A stretch of DNA of 64,000 nt, from assembly GCF_035222275.1 (NCBI RefSeq), contig NC_085881.1:1116001-1180000 (forward strand). Direction: 5' to 3'. This DNA is from Podospora bellae-mahoneyi (taxonomy: Eukaryota; Ascomycota; Sordariomycetes; Sordariales; Podosporaceae). The position numbers were made by a program, and so were the translations under genes. This document shows positions 10,321 through 23,865 of this stretch, piece by piece (the stretch's first letter is position 1; each line of letters begins with the position of its first letter). The notes beneath the pieces are model-generated. The model made no database searches. It was not told the DNA's origin and saw only the letters and a list, made by a program, of their open reading frames with translations.

Positions 10321-13300
10321 ATGAGGACGTCGCGCGTGGCTAGGGAGACCGCACGGCTCTTTGAGACTGCGGCCTCGACTTCAACACCGCTCCGGCGATC
10401 ATCCAGAACCTCGACTTTGGCCGCGCGATTCTCTTACAATACCAACGCCAGCCCCAGCGCAGCTATGACAAAGGTCGAAGAAAGCGACGTCGAAGTCGAC
10501 GATGACGTCAAACTATCCCTTGGTTCAGATATTGAAGATGCGATCACGACAACCAGGGCGGCCAAGCGCCGGCGCACCGCGACCACCGCAGTCACCACAC
10601 AAACCATCAACTCTTCGTCTCACCGGCGAACCACCAGAGTAAAGGCAGAGCGCACGGCTGTCAAATCTGAAGCCGGCTCCGATTCCGACTTTCTCTCTTC
10701 CCTCTCCGACAACGAGGACATCAAGACCGCCATCAAGGAAGAGTCCAAGCCCGTCGTGCCCCGCGGCCGCGCTCGAAAACCAGCCCGCCGAGTCACCTCC
10801 CCGTCCGGCACGACCAACATAACCCCACCTTCCGATTGGGAGGAGGTTTACAACCTCGTCAAAGAGATGCGCATCAACGGCCCAGCCGCCAATGCCGCGG
10901 TTGATACAATGGGCTGTGAGCGCCTTGCCGACCCCTCCTCTACAGTCAAAGACCGCCGCTTTCACACCCTTGTTGCGTTGATGCTTTCCTCCCAAACCAA
11001 GGATACCGTCAATGCTGAAGCAATGAAGCGTCTTCATACCGAACTCCCGCCGTTCGAGCCTGGTGCACCAGCTGGTTTGAACCTCAATAACATGCTCCAC
11101 TGCCCCCCTGCCGTTCTGAACGAGCTCATTGGCAAAGTCGGCTTTCACAACAACAAGACAAAGTACCTACTTCAAACGGCGCAGATTTTGAAGGACAAGT
11201 TCAACGGGGATATCCCACCTACGATTGAGGGGTTGGTGTCACTGCCAGGTGTAGGGCCCAAGATGGCGCACTTGTGCATGAGTGCCGAGAATGGATGGAA
11301 CAGAGTGGAGGGTATTGGTGTTGATGTTCACGTTCACCGGATCACGAACTACTGGGGGTGGAATGGACCTAAAGAGACCAAGACACCAGAGGAGACGAGA
11401 ATGGCGCTGCAGAGCTGGTTGCCCAAGGACAAGTGGAAGGAGATCAACTGGTTGTTGGTTGGACTAGGGCAGAGTGTCTGCTTGCCCGTTGGGAGAAGAT
11501 GTGGAGACTGTGAGGTTGGACTGAAGGGGCTGTGCAAGGCGGCGGATAGGAAGAAGGTGAACGAGGGAAAGAAGAGAAGGGAGGGGATAAAGAAGGAGGA
11601 GGAGTTGGTTGAGAAGATTGAGATCAAAGGGGATGATGAGGGTGGAATGGCGGCTAAGAGAGAGCAGCAAAGGGTGGTCAAAATGGAGGTTGTGGATGAG
11701 GGGATGCCCCCGCCGCCGAGCGATACCCAACCCGAGCCGACGCCACAACCTGATCCCGAGTCGAACGTTGCCATCCCCTCCGTCGAGCAGGACGTTAAGC
11801 CCATCATCAAGGATGAAGAGGATGTTGAGATGGCGCGCAGCGTGCCTGTCAAAACTGACGGCGATGATCTCGATGAAGACATGGTCAAGAAAGAGGAGGA
11901 GGATGCCGTCAGAATCGATCAGTCGAGCCACCAACCCGAGGACGTCGAAATGAGCGATAGCCCCGAGGTCAAAGTCGGGATCAAGCCCGAGTCCCTAAGA
12001 CGTCGTATCCCCGCTGCGATCCCCTCCCGAGGCCAATCTGAAGACCCCCCGTTGGAGGAATCCGATGCCGAAGTCAAGGTCGAGGTAAAGCCCGAACTCC
12101 TCACACGCCGAGTCCGCATCCCGGCTCACATACCTTCTAGCCACGAGCCCGAGGTCAAGGTCGAAGTCAAGACTGACTTTGACAGAAGAGTCCGCATTCC
12201 GGCTCGTGTTCCCACTGGGAACGAGTGTGATGATGAGCAGGCCGAGGTCAAAACCGAGATTAAGCCTGAACCGTTTTCCCGACGAGCTCGCATCCCTGCC
12301 CATATCCCAGAGCGGGAATCATCGCCCGAGGTTAAAGTTGAGGTGAAGACGGAACCTACTCGAAGACGGGCTAGGATTCCGGCGCGTGTTTCTGGGAGAA
12401 GTGAGGAGGTAAAGGGCGAGTCTGATGTTAAAGAGGAGGATTCTTAGTATGAGTCTGACTATGACTTTCGGTTTGCCTGTAGCCCCGACTTGGACTCTGA
12501 TGAAGATGGAGATGAGCAAAAGCCGGTCATCAAAGATGAGGATCTCGGCTTTGATGACGATGAGCAGAAGCCAGTCATCAAGGATGAGGATTCCGACTCG
12601 GGCTACGTCTTTGCCGCTCACTTTGAAGAAGAGTTGCCCTCTGTCAAGGATGAGGACTCTGACTCGGGCTATGGATTTGACTCGCTTGATGATGAGATCA
12701 ATTCAATTAAGGACGAAGACTCTGGTTTTGACGATGGTTTCGACCCGCTCTCTGATGAAGATGTGGTTTCCATCAAGGAAGACTGCGATTACGATTCTGA
12801 TTTTGAGATTGGGGAGATGTTTAGAGCTGATGCCCTTGCGTCTGACCATGGTTCTGATGATGAGGAGATTAAGGAGGAGGACTCTGACGATGAGATAATG
12901 GAGGAAGGCTTCGACTACGACGACCTGATGGATGCCTCGGACGACAGCGAGATAAAATTAGAAGACTCCGACGACGACGACGAGATCAAGGAGGAGGGAT
13001 CCAGCCGCGAGATCAAAACTGAGGACTCTGACGACGACGAGATAAAGGAGGAAGAGTCTGACAACAACAACAACAACAACAACAACAACACCAACAACGC
13101 CCCATCTATCAAGGAAGAATACGACCGCAGCTCCGACTACGGAAACGAGCGGTCTTTCAGAGCGGATGCTCTTGCTTCCGACTACAGCTCTAGCTCTGAC
13201 GAGGAGGATATCACGTCGGAGTATTCTTCTGACCACGGATTCGACCGAGAAGACGACCTCCTCGACGATCACATTGAAGATGATGGAAACTTCCCAGATC

Positions 13301-13824
13301 TACCCAACGCGACTGGCTCCCAGTCTAACCCTGCCGATGCCGAAGATGAACACGAACGTACCGTCTTTGAGAATTTAACTGCCAGCAAAGAGGAGGTTCA
13401 TGGGTTACCCTTCTCATACCATGACCATCGGTTGACCGTGGCGGCCGCAGCCAGGGATCGTTACGATTTTCTCGGGTCTTTCCCAGGGTATTACGAGTTG
13501 GACGCGGCGACCTCGGTGAGGATTCGGGGAGACTTGCCCAGATTTCCGTTCTTGGACGGACATGGCGTGCGGCCTCTGTGTGCTGAGGATGACGGGTTGT
13601 GGGACGTGCTTGCCGGGGAGGAGGATGACTGGCGGTTTGAGCAGGATGGTTTTATGGGGGGTGATGTGCTTGATGACTCTGTTTGGGATGAGTTTCGTGG
13701 GGAGGACGAGGTGTTGAGGTATGAGGAGGAGTATTTGGGGGTGCAGATGGTTGGGAAGTTCGAGGGGGTTTATGTTGAGGATGGGGTCACGGATGCGTTT
13801 GGGCTGGGGTGTGAGGGTGGCTAG
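10321..13824 (+). CDS. NTH1: Endonuclease III homologue (NTH1/NTG-like) with long acidic SUMO-motif tail; in-frame TAG at 12445
   Basis: A bifunctional DNA glycosylase/AP lyase of base excision repair. From the first ATG at 10321 the frame runs 708 residues to TAG at 12445-12447. The HhH-GPD core spans roughly residues 205-430: LMLSSQTKD at about 221, helix-hairpin-helix LPGVGPK with catalytic Lys314, and Asp335 in GIGVDVHVHR. Four Cys (387, 394, 397, 405) should hold the [4Fe-4S] cluster. The C-terminal extension has five repeats of about 25-33 residues (EVKVEVKPE then RRxRIPAHIP). Beyond the TAG the same frame stays open for another 458 codons to 13824, rich in IKDED/IKEED units, with a more ordered last 150 residues. 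A 36-nt GTATGAG..TAG segment (12447-12482) would excise the stop in frame. The enzyme call is firm; whether the 13824 end is used is an inference. Confidence 0.8.
12447..12482 (+). other. Candidate 36-nt mini-intron spanning the in-frame stop of nth1
   Basis: The segment begins GTATGAG, contains TCTGACTATGAC and ends CCTGTAG. Its length is a multiple of three, and removal turns the TAG into TAC so the frame continues as SYPDLDSDED. It is shorter than usual fungal introns, and the best branch-like CTGAC lies close to the donor. Longer candidate introns ending at the same acceptor (donors at 12401 or 12409) break the frame. Confidence 0.35.
13060..13092 (+). repeat. AAC trinucleotide repeat encoding poly-Asn
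   Basis: About ten AAC units within the extended nth1 frame encode a run of Asn. They stay in frame with the flanking acidic codons. Confidence 0.8.
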
Positions 13825-16092
13825 GGGGATTTTGAGGATGAGGAAGATGAGATTTATTGATTTGTTGTTTGCGAGTTTGTGATATACTGGGGGTAGTCGT
13901 GATTTTAAGCGGTTGGGTGTATATCACGAAATACCAAACACAAACCTACTACCCTCGGCATTCAAGAATGGGATACTGTAAATCAATGTCACTGATACTA
14001 CCGCATCACACAGTTTCGCTTTTAGAAAATAGATTCCACATGCTAGTGATTATTCAAAACGGTAATGAACGTATCGATCTTGCCGAGTAGTCCTGGATAT
14101 GGCTTACCCCCGGTATCCCCCACCCAGCTTCCTCCCCCTATCTCTCTTCACCGAATCTGACCCGGCAGATAAACAACTCTGAGTTGCTGTTACTGTCGTT
14201 GTCTTGTCCCGGACCCACCAACAAGCGGTGTTTATTGTCACCAATCTCGTGTGTAAACAAATACTCGCAAAAACTGTTTACCGTCTGCGAACGCCATGCA
14301 TCGGCTTGCTGTGCGTGGATCCCGGGCAGCCAGCGAGACCTGACCTCCCGCTAACCATAACAGATGCTCGAGCGTCTCCGCGATTTGACCATCGATTGAA
14401 GTGGTGGCAACGTCTTATACCAGCTAAGCAGCTTGGGATGTCCCTTTTTTGATAGCTACCATGTTGGGATCATGGGTCTGAAATTTCATGCTGTTTGCGG
14501 TTGGTTGGGAAAGCTGGAAGGAAATGACAACGCTGGGTTTGATGGAAAAGGCATTCGAGACTGCTACCGTAAACGGGACCTGACCTCTGACAAGCGGGCA
14601 GTCGACGGGCTTTCGAACGGTCGTCATCGTGGGCGCAAGAGCGACATGGTGTCCGGTGCCACTTTGATCTTCCCTTGGGATCGGTGAGCAGATCAGTGAA
14701 CGGGGGGAATTCCGAGTATTCTGTTGCGAGCCTTGGCCGCCGCTCTCGCGCCTGCGCGCGCAGGCGAAGCTGTCGTCAACCCCTAATAAGAGTTTGATTA
14801 GTCACTGGGAAGATGATACACCAAAAAGTTGTTCTAATCGACAAGTTTGATGTCATAAAGAGAGAGCAAAGCTGGCAGGAATGTGATCATATTACTCGGT
14901 ATTCTCAAAGTTTATAACAGTACCCCTGTTCCAGTTTACAGCGGGATATCCTTAAATTGATATAGTCTTCGAAGCCCAAGAAGCTTGTTATAAATCATAG
15001 ACCAAACACTTCTTCATCAGTAACCACAACAGAGGCCGGCACACATAGTCATCACCAAGCAATAACAACAACAAACTACTAAATCTGGATCTTTGTTTGT
15101 TGTCAAAATCCAAATATGACTTTCATCTAGGGTCCACGACATCCTCAGTGGATTACCCCCCGACCCACCAGCCCAATCGCCATTGTGACCTCCATGATAC
15201 GATACCCCAGCTTTTAGTTCCGCATACCCTACATGCGTGGGCCGGTGGGTCACCCAACTACCTATCTAGGCTGACGCTTGCTTGCTTGCGTGGTCATTCC
15301 AGGAAAAACAGAGTCATGTTTCCGCAGATACGATATCGGAGCTATTCGGAAAGACGACATCGTGCTCTGTCGTCAACTTGTCGTCATTAGCAACCCTCCA
15401 ATTTCGTCACCCATGGTGAAAAAGCCACCAACACTATTGGGCATCTAGTTTGTTTTGTTTGTGAATTTTTATTTTATTTGTTGGTTTGGTCAACTCGTCT
15501 TCCAAACGAGCCAACGTAAAAAAGGGTGTAATTGTAAATGTCCATCCATTCATAACCATGATTCTCAGCTGCACGCCACCTCTCGGCGCGGCTGCCAAAC
15601 AGACCCATTTATCCCCCTCCTGTCTTGCGCCGTGACGCCTTGCCAAATTCCGGAAAAGTCAGAAAAAAAATTATGCTCGAGGAGTGGTTTCGTTTTTGCC
15701 GGAGCCGCCCTCTTGCCCCCATCTGCAATGGGGGCGATGTGAATCAGAGGTTGTAAGATATATACTGTGTGGCGTTGGGACGATATGCTTGGTGCAAGCC
15801 ACGTCGAGTCTTGGGTATTCGCAAAGATGAACCTAGGTATCATCATCGCAAAAAAAAAAAACCAAAAAAAAAACAGGCCAAGCTAATTTGGATCACTTTT
15901 TCCCTACTACCGGAAAAAAGGACCGGACGGCTTCGCTCTGTGTGATGGACGATGGGCGCATGCTTGCTCGATAGATAACAAGGTCGTAAAGAGGCGAAAA
16001 GAAGCGAGCCGAGTCACGACTGCATCATCGGCGGCATTGGACGAACAGGGATGGCCGATCGTCGGTGTCGTCGGGAAGAACAGCGGGAGCGT
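13825..16092. other. 2.3-kb spacer between nth1 and the AN1 gene
   Basis: Convergent 3' ends. No frame shows a recognisable domain. A perfect 16-nt palindrome (GCCTGCGCGCGCAGGC) sits at 14750-14765, and A-rich tracts occur near 15850-15875. Confidence 0.5.
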
Positions 16093-16409
16093 TTATACAC
16101 CCCTGATGACTTGGGTTCTTTCTTTGTTGAGCTGCATCGCGTTTTGCTCGAAGGCTTCCTTTTTGCACTGATTGGGGGAGAAGAAGAAGTGTTAGCGAAC
16201 ATGTCTTCTTGTTCCGAGAGCACGTCCGATAACCCCACGAGCCACCACCGAGATGGGTCGAAACTTACATCCTCCAGGCCCTGGCACTTGTGGTCTTCTA
16301 GCAGACGGTGGTTGCTGCAATAGTGTCCGCCGCAGAAAGCGCAGTCGCCGGAAATGCGTTGGGCGACAGCCTTGCAGTCGGTGAGCGAGCATCTGACCTT
16401 CCTGGGCAT
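16093..16409 (-). CDS. Small AN1-type zinc finger protein
   Basis: On the minus strand, exons 16409-16269 and 16167-16093 join across a 101-nt intron (donor GTAAGT, acceptor AATCAG) to give 71 residues. The first exon holds almost the whole AN1 finger: paired Cys near the start, then CAFCGGHYCSNHR and EDHKC. The second exon supplies CKKEAFEQNAMQLNKERTQ and ends in VIRGV, a short helix and tail usual in the smallest fungal AN1 proteins. Related AN1 proteins take part in proteasome and stress responses, but no specific role can be read here. Without splicing the frame runs into unrelated sequence, so the intron is well supported. Confidence 0.82.
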
Positions 16410-18909
16410 GTTGGGCGGTGTTGATTATTGGTCGAGTGTGAATAATGCCAGTGTCGAGTAATGAAAAAAAGAAGAATCGAGGAGAGGGAAACGACTCGGA
16501 GGCGGAAAGAGGGAAGGGGGTGGCTGGTTTATAACAAGAGAGAGAGATGGCCTGTCAGACTTGTTGAACAACACACAGATCTCACGTGGTGAAAGTTCGC
16601 GAACCAGGGCAGGGGAATGGTGGCTAAACTAGCAGACAAGCGCAATTGGAAATAGTTGGAAACCGTTCGACATGACCAGGCCGAGGACCAAGGACCAAGG
16701 ACGGACCGTGGTGAATGGTGAGGCAGGCGGGCGGGCAGTGGGCAGCGGGCAGCGAGTGAGCAGCGAGGTACAAGTGACTTGGCCGTCGATGACGGCAAGG
16801 GAGGCGAGGCCGGTCCCACCCAATGGATTATGGAAGGCAGGGCGGTGCTTGCGTGGTCGGGTCCGCCGTTTGTAATCCAAGAGATCCACCCACCTGTTCT
16901 CCGGAGTTTGATCGCAAGGAGCACAGTCGGAGTCGGTGATGGCAAAGCAACAAGTAATTAGTCACTTGGTTCATGTCCATCACCACCTGTCGCAGACGGG
17001 ATTTTCCTAGCGAGTGTTGCTTCTAGAGCGCTTAGGTGTTTGTCTAAGCGTGCTGAGCTGTTGATAAGCCCGAGAGAAGACGGTAGCCTCGACTCGAGAC
17101 TTGTCCCGGCCCGGCGAGAGGTATCGGGTACCTGTGGGACCCTCAAGGTTCCTTGTGATGCAGTGGAACGTACCCGAGCTAGGCCCAAGCCAGCGCATCT
17201 CACAAAGACAGCCTCTTCCCCAAGACGTCTCTCTCTCGTCTCTCGATAAAGAAGGTCCGTCCACGCGCCAAATGGCCATGTCCATCGGCCACCGGGAATT
17301 GCCAGATCTTCCCTCCCTCGGCTGACAGGTTGGGACCATCATCTTCGTCTCCTTATCTTTCCGAGTGAGCACGGCGTTGCATCCCGCGGAACCAAGCAGC
17401 AACAACAACAAACAAGTATCTAAATGTCCAATATCTGAGGCCTTATGTCATGGCATATCGCCTCCCTGCTTGCATTTTGCATCCTACCCCCAGCACCCGG
17501 CTATCGTCATGATCCCGGGTTGGGCAGCGGAATGAAATCTCCAATGTTTCACGGCGCGCCGGGCTAGACCACGCAGCACTGCAGTAGCAGCTGCAGCCAT
17601 CAACCACACACCCAAGGTCACACATGTCCTCTTGTTGATGTTGTACATCTTTTGGGTTGGTAGAAGGCCACTGCGGAAACCGGCCTGGTCACACATCCCG
17701 CCCGGAGTCCTGCTCTCGCGGGAACAAACCTCACCGCCAACCACTCACCCACTCAACCCCATATTAGACCCGACCACAGCGTCAACCCCATTTCGAGCTT
17801 TTGCCTGCCGTTCCTTTGCCTCCTTTGGATCAGCGAATTTTTCGATGCTCCCATGGTGACTCCAACACCAATAATCTAGTTCTAGGGCCCATCACACAAC
17901 CCCAGCGAATGACCTCGCACCACGACAGAGCCTAGATTATGGGCTTCGGTTGCAACACCCCAAAACATAACATATGATCAGATATGCCTGTCAGCTCTTT
18001 TGATGTCCCCAAGCTCTCAACCTATCTTTTTTTCCTTGCAAAAGATCACCGGTCTCACACAGGCGTCCGTCTCACGCACACTATATCCCATTCTGGATTG
18101 TGGCCCCTCCCTTCTCCAAGGATCTAACAGGTCGGGTTGAATTCCGGCGTGCAGGATGCAAGGCCAATCATTTTAGTTTTTTGTTGTAACCAGCATTAAC
18201 CCAACGGCCTTTTTTGGAGTCGTCCCTTCGGATAATCTACACCCGATCGCAACGACTCGACAGCGGGTAGACGAATCTGTGAACAACTCACATGCAGGTC
18301 TCACCTTTTTTTTTCTTTTTTCTGCCTCGTCCACCACGACGACGACGGTTGAGAACATAACAGCATCCCGGGTGTTTCTGTCTTGATGTAGGGGATATTT
18401 CACTGCTCATATTTCATCAAACCTCACGGGTTGGGTCTAGACCGTTGTATACCTACCATCCATATCAGATATCATCTTCTCAAAAGCTTACACAAAGGGC
18501 CTAGATTGATCTGCCCCATAACCAAGATTTCTTCATCGTCTTACAGAACTTAAATACGAAGCTACCTACCTAGCTGCAAGCCATCAATACGCCAAAGTCT
18601 CTTCGGGCCTTCCCTCTCACCCAACTTTATGAGGGGCGGCCCCCCTTCCGGAACGTTACACTACCTAGCCGGACCGGTAACTGTCAAACCGAGTCAGTCA
18701 GTCAGCCATGAGGCGAGCGGAAGCTCCGTGATTAAACAAATAAGGGGTCCGTATTTTGTTGAGCAGCACAACCCCCCACGTTCCCACTTACAACAACTTA
18801 TTAACCTCTCTCACTCACAAACACAAAAAACCCAAGTTGTTTAATCATCTTTTTTTCTTTCTTATTTTGCCCACGAAGTACGAGTACAAGCCAACGCGAA
18901 CCATCTCTC
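16410..18909. other. 2.5-kb spacer, presumed promoter of AN1 gene and terminator side of ADH gene
   Basis: GC-rich stretches near 16680-16760 contain short imperfect repeats of GGGCAG. Open frames of 130-140 codons exist on the minus strand but have no domain or conserved motif. I see no RNA gene. Confidence 0.5.
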
Positions 18910-20424
<1,515 letters not shown>

Positions 20425-21897
20425 GTTGACTTGTGTGTGTCTCTTGATATCCTCGACTTTTTGTCTCCGGTTATGAAGATGAAGTGAGAGAGAGAAGGTC
20501 CAGACAAGAAAAGTGAAATTTGGGAGCTATGAGCCTCCTTTTGTTTGCCTGATTTCCGAATGGTTAATTGACGTCGGCCGTGTTCCCCCTTTGACCCCGC
20601 TTGTCGACGAAGGTGGGGTTATTTATCGCGCTGCGCTGTTATGGAGGGGGAGGGGCGGGATTTGGATTACGGCAAGGAAGCGAAGGGGATTTATCTCTTA
20701 TTCTTATTCTTTTTTCGATATCAATGATCAATCATTACTGGATAGATCTTGTAGGTGTGTGATTCTTTTTTGTCCTTGAGGAGCTTGGCTTATAGCAGGC
20801 TCGGTGATTTCACGGCATCTTTTGTATCTTTCGCCTTTTATTTGGATCACTGCTACAGGAAAAGGTGACGGCTCGGCAGTTCTTTTCGTTTCTGTGCCAT
20901 TGACTAATAGCAGTCAGTGGTGATGTTATGATAAAGGCCTTCCGATATCAATCGGTGGAGTAGGTGGGTTTTGGTTTTTGACAGCAGAATATCTGTCAAA
21001 TTGTATGGTGAGAAATTCCCAATTGGGAAAGATTATGGCATTCAACACAGAGTGGCCCTGTCTGAGTTGAATTTGCATTGTTACTTGATGACATCTCTTT
21101 GGTGGTGTGGTGTTGTTAGCACCGGACCGGACCGCACTTCAATTCGCCGATTCGGAGGGGGCTTCATTTTCCCGCCAGGGGCAGCAACAGTTTACCGCGC
21201 TCGCGCAACGCAAGTTCAAGGTGACGAAAGCACGGATGTAAAAAGTTCTTAAGGCCGGGTTTTATCTTCGGCATGTGACTCTTTTGCTCGCTGTCGAAGA
21301 AGATAGGTCTTCTGGGCGAGAATTCAACGGGCATATGGGCTGTTGTGAATCTTCAGAAACGAAGACGGATGGGATTTTCCGGGGCAAAGGGAACCCCCTG
21401 AGTTGATCGTGCGGACAACACGTACATATGCAAGGTGGGAAGATCACCGTTGCAGGGTTGGGGGACGCATGAAAATAGGCAGGATTGTGGTGAGGTTATG
21501 CTACCTTCTTTGGTTCTATGCTTGGTCGATGATGAATTGCAGCTTTGGCTTTGAGGCATAGGGTTGCCTTCGACCATCACAAGATCAAATGAGCCACACT
21601 TCTAAAGATACCTTCCCTTCAGGGCCATTTTAAAATCTTGAACTCAAACTTCATGGCTAAGGTACTTTTGAAGAGAAGTCCAGACTTCATGAACCTCTCC
21701 CACGTGTAATAAAGTGGACCCAGCTCACCTGTCACCATTCTTGCAGCTTACCACCAGCATCTGCTTATCTCATCACCCCTCAACCTGACTTCACCACCTC
21801 ACTTTTAGTCTCACTCAAACACAACCGAACAATTCAGACCCTTATTCTCAACATCCATTCAGCCCTACAACAGTAACAAACCCCCCAACGCAGCAAA
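20425..21897. other. Divergent promoter region between ADH and DUF952 genes
   Basis: Both flanking genes point away from this 1.5-kb interval, so it should contain two promoters. I see pyrimidine-rich leader sequence close to 21770-21890 and nothing else definable. Confidence 0.5.
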
Positions 21898-22434
21898 ATG
21901 AGCGGCCAATCCCCCCCCTCCCCCCTCCCAACCTACGTCTACAAGATCATCCCCTCCGCCCCGCCCTCCCCGATCCCCGATTTTTATCCGCTCTCGGATC
22001 TCGACCGGCAAGACGGGTTCGTGCACCTGAGCACCGCACGGCAGGTCAGTGTTTATCTAGTGCCCGTTTTGTCCTAGTTCCTCGCCTCCTCACCTTACCA
22101 CCACCTCTTACTTGTGTCAATCATATCCATTTGACGTACATATCCCCTTCCCCTCAACATGACATAATCTTTCTGCTGTGCTAACACAGCCCCCAAGGTC
22201 CCCATCACCTCCTCCCTCTTCTTCACCTCATTCAAGTCCTTCCACATCCTCAAACTCCGCCTCTCCAACTTCCCCCAAGAAAGCGTAAAATGGGACGAAG
22301 TCCCCGGCACCAACGGCTGCCCCCATCTCTACGGCAACTTTGGCGCCAAGGACGTTGTTGACAGCAAAGAATTTGTCCGGGGAGATGACCAAACCTGGGA
22401 GGATGTCTTGAGGGGTGATAGCTGGCTCGAATAG
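21898..22434 (+). CDS. DUF952 family protein
   Basis: Exons 21898-22044 and 22198-22434 (153-nt intron, donor GTCAGT, acceptor CCCAAG) encode 127 residues. The DUF952 pattern is present: VYKIIP near the N terminus, DGFVHLSTARQ at the end of exon 1, then SLFFTSFKSFHILKL and a final HLYG with acidic stretch. These small proteins are widespread in bacteria and fungi and have no established biochemical role. The acceptor is unusual (AAG rather than CAG or TAG), but an alternative acceptor 8 nt upstream (ACACAG) would shift the frame. The gene is convergent with the J-protein gene, with stop codons 148 bases apart. Confidence 0.8.
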
Positions 22435-22529
22435 AGCTCTTAGATCACATACACTCAACAAATATCAAACCCTCTTCCGCCCCCAAATAGTTCATAAAAA
22501 ATCAACGCTCTCATTGAAACTCATCTAAA

Positions 22530-22556
22530 CCCAAACCCAAACCCAAACCCAAAACT
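22530..22556. repeat. Short CCCAAA tandem repeat
   Basis: Four to five CCCAAA units lie between two convergent genes. The motif resembles a degenerate telomere-type repeat, but is too short to say more. Confidence 0.6.
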
Positions 22557-22582
22557 CCATTCCCCTTGTCACCGTACACCCT

Positions 22583-23865
22583 CTACCTCGTCCCCCTGGC
22601 CCCAACCGGCGCCCCCGTCCTCCTCCTCGCCAAACTCCGTCCCATAGCATCCCTCACCATCGGATCACTCCTAATAGTATTATGCACCAACCACTCCCTC
22701 ACCCGCCTCCACACCTCCCCCATCCCCTTCTCATCCCCCGCAAACGGCGCCAGTTCCAACTGCAACAAATTCGTCGCATCCGTATCCAACCTCCTGACCG
22801 TCCCCTCCAACCTCTCAAGCCCCTTCCTCAACTCCTGCTCCTCATTCCCCGTCCCCGTCCCACCCCTTCCCACAACAATGTTCCCACTCGTCGTATCAGC
22901 CGTCAGCAACGGACCAATCTGCGAAAAGGCCAGATACAGCGTCAACGCCAACTTCTTGGCCAGCGTAATCGCCTGAAACTGCAAATACGGCTGCCGGCCA
23001 GGAAACCAAGTAACAAAAGGGTTAATAAACATTGTCAGCAAAACCGGCGGGTACGGTCTCGTGACGGCATGGCTCTCAAACAAAAACAGCAGCGCCAGCA
23101 CCAACCACCTCTCAAACTTTCCCCAGTCCAGATACCCCAGCAACCCAAACCCGTACATCGACAGCGCCGCCAGCGTGTAGTACGGCACGATCCCCTTGAA
23201 GCCCCTGTACACATAATCTGCCACGCTGCTGCAATGCTGCCACCCCGTCACCGCCTCCGGCCCAAACCGATCGTAAGCAAACCTCTTGGCCCCGTTCGTC
23301 AACGTATCCTGCGCCAGCTGCAGGTGCACAAAGTAGGTATTCGCATCGTCGGCAGCGATCTTGCTGTCTTTGATCTTGTCTGGATGGAAGTGCGCCGCCA
23401 GTCTCCGGAAGCGGGATTTGATCTCCTTCTCTGTGGCTGTCAAGGGGACTCCAAGGGAGGAGTAAAATGAGGGGGTGGATTGTATGTCATGATCGGCTTC
23501 GTAGATGGTATACAACAAATAAACCGTGACGACGGCAATGTGGATTTTGCGACGGTGTTCGGCCCATCGGGGGGTTCCCGGCGTGGGGTGGGGGTCGCCG
23601 GCGCGGATGAGGATGCTGTAGAGGATTGTTTGCGTCCAGCCTGTTACCAGCTACGAGAGTGCGTTAGCTAGGAGAGCAACATACCCATTTCTACCCGCAA
23701 AACACAGAAAAAGGACTACCCGGGTCGATTGGTGATGACACTTGTAGAGTACAAGTGGCATCACCCAGCAATACAGGTCTTGCAAGTGAAGGGTGTGAAG
23801 CGGGTATGAAGGGGACCTACGTTGGGGAGGAAGCTCCATGCTATCAAAGAGAGAAAGCCGGACAT
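22583..23865 (-). CDS. Membrane-associated DnaJ-domain protein
   Basis: Minus-strand exons 23865-23821 and 23650-22583 give 370 residues. The first exon encodes MSGFLSLIAWSFLPN; the second continues LVTGWTQTILYSILIRAG, so a hydrophobic N-terminal segment spans the junction. A second hydrophobic stretch (IHIAVVTVYLLYTIYEA) precedes a J domain at about residues 77-142, with the invariant HPD at 104-106. More hydrophobic segments follow (ALSMYGFGLLGYL, WLVLALLFLF). A J domain next to membrane segments suggests recruitment of Hsp70 at a membrane, probably the ER. I recall this layout from filamentous-fungal proteins called membrane-associated DnaJ chaperones; equivalence to yeast Erj5 is possible but unproven. 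Confidence 0.82.

Noticed and set aside
12490-13824. The acidic second half as an independent gene downstream of nth1
   Set aside because: No ATG near its start, no promoter room (under 50 bases), and same frame and motif style as the upstream tail, so continuation is more likely.
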